Positions 26,201-39,500 of a stretch of DNA of 64,000 nucleotides are shown in pieces. The notes under the pieces are model-generated. The model was not told the DNA's origin, ran no database searches, and saw nothing but the letters and a program-made list of their open reading frames with translations. The stretch covers positions 163,596,453 to 163,660,452 of the forward strand of contig CM062290.1 of NCBI GenBank assembly GCA_031216915.1, written 5' to 3'. Position 1 is the stretch's first letter. Every line of letters starts with the position of its first letter. This DNA comes from Pictodentalium vernedei (taxonomy: Eukaryota; Mollusca; Scaphopoda; Dentaliida; Dentaliidae). A program made the position numbers and the translations under genes.

Positions 26201-29200
26201 TTCACTGGCAGCAATTACAAGAGTCCATATTCATTATTTGGGGGGTAGACCAGTTAACCCTTTACCCAACGTAACGGCCAAAACCGGCCAGCGCTATTCT
26301 CAAAAATCGCCAATTAATTTTCATTATTTTTTCATTTTTTGTCTCAAAAAACATAGGTTATGACCCCTCGTTGGAACGAGCTCGACGAGCTCGTTCCAAC
26401 GAGAGGCCATAACCTATGTTTTTGAGACAAAAAATGAAAAAAAATTAGTTATTCAAGAAATTATTTTGCAAGTGTCGTCAGCTTTTCATGTTAGGTAAAG
26501 GGTTAATATTTTCAACGTGCAGCCTTGGGGTTGCACGTAGAAAATATTGATTGGTCTACTCCACACATTCACTTCGCGACCACCTTATTTTATTAAGTTT
26601 TTTCGGTTTTAAAGGGTTAATTGGAATTTTTGGTAACTTGACTCTTTCACTTCATTATGCACATGTGATGACTTTATATCGATAAACATGATCTCATCTT
26701 GTGTGTTGTCCATTTTATTAATTAACCTTGTATCGGTCATATTCTCGGGGTATATACCCGCAAATCGAAATTCAAATTTATCTTTCAATTCTTTTCTTCC
26801 AAATCTTAATTTATAACCATCTATTACAACACGCTCTTGGAGCTGGTTGAAACGATATATTTTGGAAGCCAAAAATGCGACATTTGTTTATGAACAAAAT
26901 TATTATTGTCGTCTGCATATCGTGTTATCATGGACGGAGTGGCGTAGGTGGGGGAGGGGGGATTACGGGCCTGTCTCAGCCACCAAATCCCCATCAAAAG
27001 TTTTTGTAGTAAGAAATTTTAAGTCTAAAATCACCAACAGCTGAAAATTTCATACTCTGTGGTAGTAGGTTTCGTGACATTTTATATGTGAGTGTGTCCG
27101 TCTCGAAAAGACATTTATTGATTCTTTAACCACTGTTCATGGGATGTTTTGGCTGGAGTAATTATTTCGTCACTTGAGTGCAACAGGTGACATTTGCGTT
27201 GCAACTCTTGAACCCCTAGGTCACACATTTTGAACACAGGGGAAGAGGGTGCAATCAGATTCCTTCACTAGTTGTAAATTTATGGGTAGGAGTTGCAGGT
27301 GGTGGGCATTATGTGTGGTCGACCATGACCAACATCGGATGTCTCATCTACTCATCAAACCAATTGCTGCATAAAGGTGACACTTATGGTGTTCTTAAGA
27401 AATCCAAGATGGTTGCCATAGTGGCCATTATGGGCGGCCATCCGTGGCTAGAATAGATTGCTCGCATCTACTCAAATCTCACTCAAGGGGGGGGGGGGTG
27501 CAAATGGTTGCTCAAAAGTTGGATGCTCGGCAAAAGCGGGGGGGAGGTGGTACAGGGGGGTACATCTGGAAATTTCGAAGGAGGCACAACACCGAACCAA
27601 CACCCTCTATCCACACCCCTGCGCGTTAGGTGAAATGTTAAGAGGGCATCTAACATCAAACGTTGTAGTATGGTACCGGGGTGATTCACAACAGATTGGT
27701 AAGATTACTCTTGACATTCTGTTTACTGAAATTCTTTGAGAGTTTTTTTACAAAAATGATGCCAAATGATGCTTTGTCCAATAAATAATATAATATTAGA
27801 TTGATGTCTCATTTTATTTGTGGCATACTACTGTTAACCGACAAGAAAATGCACAAATAGAATCCCCTACAGCAACTGAAAAAAGCTCTCTTGGAATGAC
27901 AAATTTCAGCAATTGTAATCCTTTCATCCGAAAAAGAAATACGAATAACATTTATTTGTCTCTTAGAATTAAGTATGTTGGTGGAAATTACATTTTCCCT
28001 AAGAATATCTTGGTTTCTTCGGTGCGTGCTCAGACCGAAGAAACATTGTCACGGCCTTCGATGGGGACATGTGAGATACCAGAAAACAAAATCAATTTTG
28101 TGCTACATTCGAGGCACATGGAATGTAAAACGTGATGGCTCTTAAAAATGTAACTTATAGCCTTATCATTTAGTCACGTTGATCACCCCAAAATAATTTC
28201 GATTTCCACTTTCCACTGTCATAAATTTGAAAGAAAAAAGAAATATACATTAGACGCTTTCAAGGAACAACCGTTATGTTTTTTTCAGATTTTAAGTAAA
28301 ATTAATGAATTTTTTGTAAGACTTCCACTTCCACGCGTCTTTGTATATGGGATCCGGAGTTCTTTCATTATTGGGTTGCCGCATTTCATTCTAAATCATT
28401 GCAGTGCAATTTCTGAAATCGTCAAAGAATGAATGATACTTGTAAAATGGGAAAATTGACTGCGGTGTTTAGCGTTACAAATCACATCTAAAATCGCTTC
28501 CTTGCCTGACGAAACGACGTTGCATATAAATTACTAATGTTATTGAGCATGTGTCGAGTACATTTACATCAGGTTCAGTGCGTAATTTACACTTTAGGAG
28601 TATTTGAGATTACTTTATTAGTCTACCTGTGGAACAGTTCATTGGCAATAGAAATCGAATGTTAGTGTTTGTGCCAATTCTTACCCAGATCAGCTAAAAC
28701 ATTCCAAAATATTCTCCAATTAGGCTGATGACATTTTCTGACGTGACACATCCATCGGAAGGGTTTTAACAACACAACCCCTTCTAACAGTGCATTTAGT
28801 AACATTATTGTATCGTTGTTCTTATTGTGTAATTGATTGCGACACTAGAGCATTTAACCATCTACTCCACCTTCCAAGACTAGAAGACGACACTTTTACA
28901 CCAACTGCATAACCCTTAACCCAACATAACGGCAGAAACCGCCCAGCGCTATTCACAAAAATTGCCATTCAATTTTCATTACTTTTTCTATTTTTTTGCA
29001 TCAAATCCATAGCTTATGACCACATGGAGATCGTTCCAATGAGGGACAATAAGCTACATTTTTGACGCAAAAAGTGAAAAAATAGCTATTCAATAATTTT
29101 GTCTGCAAGTGTCGTCTGCTTTTCATGTCAGGTAAGTATTAAATAATTTTAAAAAATGCAATTTTACCTTAAAAATATAGCCTGAGACCGCTCATTGGAA

Positions 29201-32200
29201 CGAGCTTGTTCCTCTGAGGGGTCACAAATCATGCATGAAACGATACCAATCAGAGCATCAGTGATGAAGGTGTTAATGACTACAGGTTTAATATATTAAC
29301 GTAATCAAAAATAAAAAAAGAACTCCCGATGATATGGCCCTATAGAGAGCGCGGTGACTTAGTGGTTGCAGCACTGGATTTCAAACCAAAATATCCACGG
29401 TTCGATCCCTGCCAAGATTAACTGCGTTGTATCCTTGGGCAAGGCCTTAATCCCGATTGTCTATGAAGGGCACGGTAGCACTAAGTACTAAGGCGCACCG
29501 CACGTCCATGGTGCAGACGTCTTCAAGCAATGCTAACCCTGCATGTGCGGAGTTGGGGGACTGAAAGGCAGCGGCCGCAAATCCTCCTCCTGTCGCCTGC
29601 GGCGCCTAATCTTGCACACCATACCATGCGCGGAGTTAGTAAGTAGTGAAGTTTGACAGTCGCTGCTCGGTGGTTCTCTCGGGGACTCCGGCTACTTCCA
29701 CTCGTAAAACTGTCCTGGCTGTCGAAAGTGTCGTTAAAGCCCAATACAAAAAGCGAATAAATAGGCCTATAAATATAATGTACGCCAAAGTGAGCTAATC
29801 TATTTCGCATTCATAGTGCGTTTAAGTAACATTTCAACCCCACTGCCCTACATGAATTTAGGTTTAACCCTTTAACCAACGCAGACGATATCAAAATTTA
29901 TAATTTTAAAATATCATTTTTTAAAAATTTTTCAAAAGATTCCAACCAAACCATATCATGTGACCCCATATTGGAACGAGATCGTCGAACTTGAATTTGC
30001 ATATTACGCGGACGGATGTTGCCAATTCGTTGGATAATGGGTTAAATGATTATTGATCCTCCAAACCGATTTGTTAATTATTGCGTCATCCTGTCACCAA
30101 TTGCTGCTATTTCTTTTCGTATAAATGTATGTGCAATCCATGAAAGTGTCAGTTAGTCTCTCTTAAGAATGGACTGTGTTAAAACGAACCATCTTTCGAC
30201 ATGAATGATACCATATCACAATAACAGGAATTCAATAATGTGGACTGCCTCCATTCTGAACGAAATGTGCGCCTCTGAACACGACAATCCTCTAGTAATC
30301 AATGTGATTAAACTTAAAGCTTTAAGAGTCGTTGCAGTAAAATTCACAGTAGACGTTCTGTTAAAAGAAGAAGTCCTGTCACGAACTGTGCGCTTATCTC
30401 GGCTTAATTGCACGTAGGAATTGCCCGCAATTTCCTAATCGAATGGCATCCAAAGCACAGCAGATTCTTGTGATTACGCATAGCAAGCACAAGCAATGTT
30501 TCTGCCAATGGACGTCCGGGTTACCCGGAGGTCCATTGGCTGAACAAATGCTTGTGCGCAGGCCATATGATAGCCTTGCTATGGTTATAACGCGCAGATT
30601 AATGCGCAGATCGACGCGCTATTTGCGCGCATTTCATGACGGGACTTCTAGTTTCAACCGTACCGGCTTCTGGTTGCCAGTCCCTTTATCGCTTTTTATA
30701 GGTAATCTCTTTTAGTAAGATTCTGAGCAAGAGCCAGAAGTATACACTGAAACAGTAGCACAGCACTATAAGATATTTATCGAGTTGATCGACCCCATGT
30801 ATTAATCTCTGGTTGGTACGCACCAAACATTGATCCCAATGGACACAGAAGAAAAGACGTACATTCTTAATTAAGCATATATATTTGTTTAAAGGCTTCA
30901 ATGTGTTAAAAGTGATGCAGAAACAAATGTCATAATTGTGTGAATATGGAAATGGAGTGTCTGTCGACCAAGAAAGTGACCTCTTATTCTGTTTGTTAAC
31001 AGGTGTCTGTACATGCGAAGTCATATCAAAGTTTCCGTATTCATGTACGCCTTACGCTATTACATATAAGACCCTGGGAGAGTTGTGTGCCTTTACCGTA
31101 GGTTGGAATTTGTTGCTGGAATATGCTATAGCCTCGGCACTTGCAGCAAAAGCCTGTGGGCATTACCTAGACAACATGACAAACAACACGATTCACACGT
31201 AAGTATGGTTTAGCACCTTTATCATTATTAATGCAGAATAACATCTGTCACTTAGTTTTAGAGCATTTATTAAAAGGGGTCCCACTCTATTCATCGGACA
31301 AATCAATAAATCTTTTCAAACATCTACGTGACTGGTTGTCTGTCTATCCTTCAAAGTTGTTCAGTGCCATTAAACTATTCAAAAGTTTGACGTATCTTGA
31401 TGCTGAACCGCCGAAGCAGGCTATAATGTTGAGAGAGTACACACGACTCAACTTGTCAACTTTGTTTTTTAACTTAAAACCAAAACTAATCACCGAGTAC
31501 TACACAGCAGACCTTAATGATTACAAGGACGTTGATTCAATACTGGTAAAGATGACGTGATGCGAAATTCACGCAATCGGTTGACTCGTTATAGAAAGTA
31601 TTCCAACATTCGAACTTAAAAGATGTACATAGGCCTTAGAGTGCTTGTAACAAATCCTATTGGACGTAACATAATGTCAACTACTACTCAAGGCCTCTTG
31701 GAAAACATTTGACCAGAATATCTAAGGGCATATATGTGTTTATTCCATTAAATTAATAGTACTGTATCATGTGTCACATTACTGAATTGAGCCTGCTCAC
31801 ACAGACCTGGCATTCTTAAAAATGCAGGAGGGTTATACATCGCTCCCCTCGCATTGCCTGGGGGGGGGGGGGGGGGGAGGGGCGATTAGCTCTCCTCAAG
31901 CTTAGAAAAGCTAAAAGTAACAAAATTAAGTTTTACTATTAATGAGTGATGCCTAGTGGGAGTTGACATTTTATTTGGTGCTGCTAACAGGGTAGTCTCT
32001 GTAAGACGGCTACACTGCCCCTCTCACACATCCGGGCCTCGAGAAGGCGAGTTTTCGCCCACCTCTATTTTTTAAGGCGAGCAGTAGGCGAGCGAATAAA
32101 TCGCTCTCCTGAAAATGCCAGACCTGCTAACAGTGTGTTGAACAAGAGCACTCGGACTCCCGCGTTGTGTCCTTGGGCAGGGCACTTAACCCCGATTTTC

Positions 32201-35200
32201 CACATGGGGGCACGATGACGCCGTGTACTAAGGCGTACTGCACGTTGATGGCGCGCATATCTTCAACCAATCTAACCCTGCCTGTGCTGTAGTGTGGAGT
32301 TACGATGTTGGGGAGCTGTCAGCTTCTCGTCGTTGCTCTGTGGTTCTCTCCGGGTACTCCGGCTTCCTCCACCCTTAAAACTGTCACGTTCATGATTAGC
32401 CATTGTACATAAGTATGTGACCTTAACCCTTTACCTAAAGTAACGGTCAAAACCGGCCAGCGCTATTCTCAAAAATCGCCAATTAATTTTCATTATTTTT
32501 TTCATTTTTTGTCTCCAAAACATAGGTTATGACCACTCGTTGGAACGAGCTCGTCGAGCTCGTTCCAACGAGGGGTCATAACCTATGTTTTTGAGACAAA
32601 AAATGAAAAAAATTAGTTATTCAAGAATTATTTTTGCAAGTGCCGTCTGCTTTTCAGGTCAGGTAAATAGTTAAACACCAATAAATAAATAAACAAAAGC
32701 ACATCATCGAGGTACACAACGACGTCGAGCTATTTTTACAATACAGCGTGTAATCATAAAAGCGGTCTATTTCGCGATCAGGTCGCGATCCTATCTCGAC
32801 TCATTTAGTTTGAACGTTATTTTATTTTCATAGTTATATAATTACATTATTTAATGAAACTGAAACTAAACGAACCATTTACACCAGTAGGTCGAAAGGT
32901 CGGAACTAAACTACTGCGAAATCAAAACCGTATCAAGATAAACAAACAAAAAATTCCCAGTGAAATTCAATATTTCTTCTTTGAGATGTGAGATGCTACA
33001 GCGGGGAGGAAAGCGCACAGAGAATTTCGGCCAGATCGCGACCTAGTGGCGATCCGATCGAAATTTTATGTACGCTTTTGTGATCACAGTACTGTGGATT
33101 ATGTCAATAAACCTGCTGGGTCAGTGTCAGGTTTTTATTGCTGGCTTAGCAGTACTCCCCATAAATCGCACAGTGTCTTTTATTCTAAAAATTTTTTTTT
33201 TTTTAATTGGTAGAGTGCTGAATTATTTTTGGTCATCAAAATTTGTTCACATATGTTTGCCTTGTTGTAATTTATGGGAGAGTGCCAATAGGCACACTCC
33301 CATAAATTGTAACAAGGCAAATCCTAACAGACTAAATAATTTCACTTCAAAGGTGGTATGGACAACATTCACAAAATATGAAGCCTTTAAGTGCTGGTAC
33401 TGACACTTCAGAGTAAAGCCCAAATATGGGCTTCCAGCACTCTACCAGTTAAACTGATTTTCTTCTACATGTAGATGTCAGAGTGATAGACAAATGCATG
33501 AGATAATTATAAACAGTCTGTAGCATACAACATGCATTTTGGATGTTGTAGATAGAGCAAAAGACTTTTGCTGTGAAATCATGCTCATGCTCTACACAAG
33601 ATTGCGTGTCCATAGCTTGTTTAATAATCAGAAAAATGTTTGGTCAAGTGATAAACATATTTGAACCGCAGACTAGCCACGCTGAATCAACGTCACTTAA
33701 CGGATTAACGCCCGTTGTGAAAATGTGTGTCCTGCATTGTCTTCAATCTTTGTCCTTTGTTTTATTTGTTTATACCCAACATTTTGCTTTCATCGAAATA
33801 ATATAACTCATCGCAAGTAATGTGTTCAGAAATATTTTGCTCTGATATATTGAAGGGTTGACATGGCAGGAACATGTCCAAATTAACCAAAGTTAACGAT
33901 AAAAAAAATGTTCCCCACGTCGTGTAGAAATTATGTGAATTTGGTTTTGTGTTATCGGTGCAGAACGTCCATTGATTGTTTGCTAAATAACGACTAGGAA
34001 ATAGAGATTATTACCATTATGTGGATGTACAAAATATGTATCCGAGTCGAGCTCCGGGTTCTAAGGGCAGATCACAACGAGTCGAAGAGTCATGATCTGC
34101 CCTTAGAACCCGGAGCTCGACTCGGATACATATTTTGTACATCCACGTAATGGTAATAATCATTTTATCTTACAATATATTGGGGGTAAGTCAAGAATGT
34201 AGACGAATATATAACGAACTATTTATTCGTACGGATAAACAAAACGAAAAACAAATGGAACTCACGCGAAAGGAACGTGCTTGTATCCGACCCCCTGATA
34301 CAAACATCTGTATCAGGGGATCGGATACACGGCAGTTGCGGAGTTAATACAGACAAAATACATGTTGATTGTAAGATAAATATAGGTAACTTTTGGCTGT
34401 TGAATGAGATCTTTCTCGTGTGAGAATTTTCCCACCTCAACAACGGAATCTAAAATAAATGGAAATAAAGTTGGGGAGCATAACCACAAACACTGCTTTT
34501 TCATCAATCAAAGCCTTTTTATTCCACTTTGTATCTATTGTAATTTTATTTGGAAATAATTATCACTGACGTCCGTTTCCTGTCGATCAGTGACATTTAA
34601 AACAATGGGTTTTAAAGTGTTTTTAACCGTTTTCAATAAAACATTTTGGATAAATTTTACTTGTTATGTAACGATTGGCCAATTGTCAGTCAACTGGACA
34701 CCTAAAATTACAGTTTTCTTGGTGTTTCTCAATTTCCCTTAAATTGTGACTCGTCGAACTCATTACATGATGGATTACTTACAAGTTACGTTTTTGAAGC
34801 AAAATGAAAATGTCAGCTGTTCTGAACATTTTGTTTGGATTTTTGGTAACAGTTTGTCCTTAACTTAAATCAGAGGTGATTAAATAACAAATATTCAATG
34901 GAAAATATTTTCGTAAATAAAATGAACAGCCGTCATTCATTAAGCATTAAATAACCACAATACATATATGTATGTTAACCCTTTACCTGACATGAAAAGC
35001 AGACGACACTTGAAAAACAAATTTTTGAATAACTAATGTTTTTCATTTTTTGTCTCACAAACATAGGTTATGGCCCCTCGTTGGAACGAGCTAGACGAGC
35101 TCGTTCTAACGAGGGGTCATAACTTATGTTTTTGAGACCAAAAATGAAAAACTAATTTGCGATTTTTTATAATAGTGCTGGCCGTTTAGGCCGTTACGTT

Positions 35201-36472
35201 GAGAAAAGGGTTAAGACTATAATCTAACGAACTGCCTTTTCACGTCTCTGTACTGATGTCTGAGTATCAATAGTCCGAGCGTCATGTTTTTCGCATAATG
35301 TATTCTGAAATTTAACCAGTTCAATCTTGTTTAATACATTCTGAAATTTAACCAGTTCAGTCTTGTTTGACAGAGCCCAACCATCTCTGTCAAACAAGAA
35401 TGGGTTGGTTAAATTCCTAATTGCATTATGGGAAAATATTTGAAGCTTGAAATATTGATATTTAATCGTCAGTGTGCGAAGTGTTACATGTTCATCAATG
35501 AAAATGGACTCATTTTATGGGAAAGTAATATTTCAGTAAAATTTGTCTTCAAGTTGTCCAATTTCAAACGGATGTTGAGCATCGAAAAACAGTTTGTCGA
35601 CATAAATCCATTATAATTTAAGAATCAATCCCCATCTTGCTTTCGCCACTTTAAAAATTGCTTTTGATTCATGAATAATTTCAGGCAAAGAAACAAACTA
35701 ATAATTATGCCAAGGATGTGTACTAGTGCGTTTAGACACAATACAGACCGCATACATTGATTATCTTACGCTATGGGTGTATGCATATGTACTTGATACA
35801 GATCGACGGTTTGTATGGAATCAAAAGACGTATTGTTTGATTTTCTACAGAAAATGTTGCTTGCTTTTGATGTCTTCCGGTTCCGTATTTTTTGTTTTCA
35901 CATGTTCCGCAATTACGTTACACACACGGTATTTGAATAGTTCTCATTAGATGAATGTGAAACCTCCTCAACCGATGAACAACGTGTATGTAACATTTGC
36001 TTGCTACCGCCAATTATTTATGAGGGTCCCATTACCTCTGCATGCTGGTAGTCCATTATAAGAGCATTCTCCATGATACCTGAAAAATGTGCATAACAGG
36101 ATAACATGTACTGACGTTCACAAGACAACTCTTTGTCTACTTAGAGTGTGCAATTCTAAATGTAAACCCTATTTGATGTGTTTGGATGACACGTGCATGT
36201 ATGTATGCCTGTATGTGGGGAGGGGCGTGGAAGTAGGTTTGCGTGGATGAACAGACTAATGTGATTGCAGTTTAACTTTTTTAATAATAAAGAGGATCTT
36301 CTTAACGGAATGCTCGAACAGTTTTTAATAATGGCCCAATGCAGCCCGATTTAACATGCTAGTAAATGTGATACAATGGTGAAGAGGGTTAATAGAAGAC
36401 CATCCAATCTTGTGTGTTAAGTACTTTTATTTCAGGGATATTGCATCAGAGAGCATAGTAGTTCAATAGACA

Positions 36473-36543
<71 letters not shown>

Positions 36544-39500
36544 ATATTTGATCAGTAAACAAATAGATGCACTGAGTTTCTATAATCACTCGGTAATAGA
36601 AGAAGCACTTGAACACCTCGATACCTGATATAAGGCAGCAGGTGCAGTGACACAGACGGTCATGTGACACAGACGGTCCGGAGAGAGAGGAAAGAGGGCC
36701 TTAAAATCCGAATTGTTCTTATTTAGTTAACTGTGACACCCCAAAAGGCAGAAGACGATCCTTTGCAAGAAACGCCTGTATGGACACAAGGTTGAAGCAG
36801 CATGAGGTGTTCAATAGATTCACTTTTATATTCCAGACACACATGTCCGAGTTAACTCAATATTTGAGTTCGTTTTTAGAATATAGACTGAACTAGATTT
36901 GTTTACTTTTTTTTAATTTTAGGTATTTAGCCGACACTGTGTCTTGGTTTAATGTATATGGTCTTGAACGACATCCCGACTTTCTAGGATTCTCGCTTTT
37001 CCTCTTTATAGCACTCTCCAGTTTTCTGTCCACCAAGGTAGGCATGGATGTGTTGTATCTTATTCTAGTGTTTTGTTCTATCGGTCCCCATTAGAACCAC
37101 GGGAAGTGAAGCAGTGCTTGTTTTCTATTGTAAACAAACTCTCTTTTACTGGTAAAATAGGACCCGGTAACAGATGCCTGGGATGGAATTCCCAGATCTG
37201 CACGCAGAACGCATTGTACGCTGTGCTGAGTGCACTTTTGTATAGTAAAAAACATAATCGTTTGTTTTGTCTAGAAATTATTTTGGTCTGTGATTTGAGA
37301 AACGCAATTTAATTAGACCAGTGGTTCAGAGCAAACAAACTCATCATCAACAGATTAAGTCAATCGATAACATAAAAAATGCATTTGATTACACAATGCT
37401 ACATCATTTTTGACCGTGTGACTCAAATCCACGCTCAGTTTCACAATTCTTTGATTATCTTTTCGCCGATATCGACAATAGAAAATCCAGAGGGAAAAAT
37501 AATCGTTTTAAGGCAGTAAAAGTATTGGAAAAAGAAGAACATATCTGAGTGGTAATTGATGTATTTGATGATCTGTCTGTCTTACACTGTATTTATGATG
37601 TCGTCAGCGTGCTAGCGCGTATTGACATGTTTTGGCTGCTATACACCTACTACATTTTCCGTGGTTTTAGTTACCAGCTAGACATAACCGAGACAGCCTT
37701 TATGAATCCGAAAATTTTCGAGTTTTTGTCTTCCAAAGTTGCCATTTCTGAGAATCATTATACGAAATGAATGATTTTATTTAGACAATATATTGAGTGT
37801 CACCATCAAACCGTTTGTGTCTAACTGTGGGTTTTATTCTAATTTAGTGTTCTGCTAGTCCTGTTGCGAGCCGATATTTCCTCCAATACACGTAAAAACG
37901 CAAAGACAAAATACAAATCTGTATTGAGGGTAGCAACCGAATCGATTCAGAAAGAGATCAGAAAAACCGATTACACGTATCGAGTCCACCGTTTTTGATA
38001 ACAGCAATTAAATGATAAAAAATAACCAACTCAACGAAATAAATTAGACGAGATCATTTTTTGCCATGATCAAATTTTTATATAGGCCTACCATGCCTGA
38101 AACTTGAAAAATAAAACAAATAAAACCCACACAACTGAAACACTGCTGTAAACTTCAGCGGCTATACTACAAGTAGGATAATGACTGGGGATTACGTCAT
38201 GCATAGTACGTCATGCATAGTGCAAGTGCGCAATACCATGATGTCATGATTTTCATTCATAAAAAATCAACTCATAGACGCTAAACGATTGTCAAAATAT
38301 ATGCGAACAAGTCAAGAACAGGAGGAATATTTAGAGATAAATTGGTTCTTACCACTAAGTGGGTTTTCGGGATGGTGTATTCAAGTCTCGACCTCGTCTC
38401 TGGATCTGATGTCGACTCGTCTAAACGGACGGATTTTTTTCCGATCCCCCCCCCCCCCGACCGTACTGACACAAAGATGCACACCTACCGTCTACACAGC
38501 ACTTCCAGGAATCAGAAAAACGACGTAGTACATGCATAATTATGTGGCCTTTGATACTTTGATTTGACCTTGACCTTGCAAATAATATTGAAAAAATCGT
38601 ATACAGTTAGATTCGGTCCGACAAAAAGGAGCATGTTCCATTTTATTCGGACGGAAAGGAGCGACGTATACGAAAATTTTACCGTACATGTTGGTGTGAC
38701 AACCTCAAGGGAAGGAAGGCTGTAGTTTTCTATTCAATCCGATGATGTACACGACGGTCGTATCAAAAATCAGATGCTTGACGTACAATGGTGTGACCGC
38801 AGCTTTACTATCGGCCCGTCGTATGTCGTCTGTGGACATGGTGTTCGTGAATTCCTGTCCAACACCGTTGGACTGATTTAAGTGAAATAGGGGGAAACGA
38901 CAGAATTGTAATCAACTACATACACAGAAGTGAAATGTGTTGCTTAATTATTCATATCGGTAAGGATATAAAGGGCAACAATACACCACCATTTCATAAT
39001 CTTTGGGATCTTGTGTTCTCGAACATATATTTGGCTTTGTAAAAGTTCACTTTTCATCGTATATTTGTTTTGTAGGTATCCTGTGTACTGACCATAGTTC
39101 TAACACTGATAAGTTTATTGCTTGTTTCGGCGATAGTATGTGTGGGCTTCTTTCATGTCGATAATAAGAACTGGATAGGAGGACCGGGATTCTTTGCACA
39201 CGGTCTACGAGGCGTAAGTACAACGCTCTTTCTTAAACACGATTTTTTAAATTGATGCATATCATTAGTTTTATTTGGTTGGATTAGGGCTCAGCATTTC
39301 AACTTTATATTCGATAAAATTTACTTTTTGCCATCTGAACAGAGAGTTGTAAATATTATTCTTTGTCGGAGAATAGTATCGGCATGATGAAAAGTAAGTT
39401 TTGAAATGTCTAGAAAATCCCGTCGAACAGTCAGCTTTAAAATGTTTTGTTTTACCACCCACCTGGCAAAACATTTTAGCATTCAAAACTCGGCATCTCA

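Noticed and set aside
27444-27739. Open frames of 61 to 93 codons
   Set aside because: They are rich in Gly or Pro because of G runs, and several frames are open at once on both strands.
31231-31560. 109-codon open frame just after exon B
   Set aside because: It lies downstream of a strong donor already used by the transporter, shows no domain or membrane pattern, and its length is not exceptional for AT-rich sequence.
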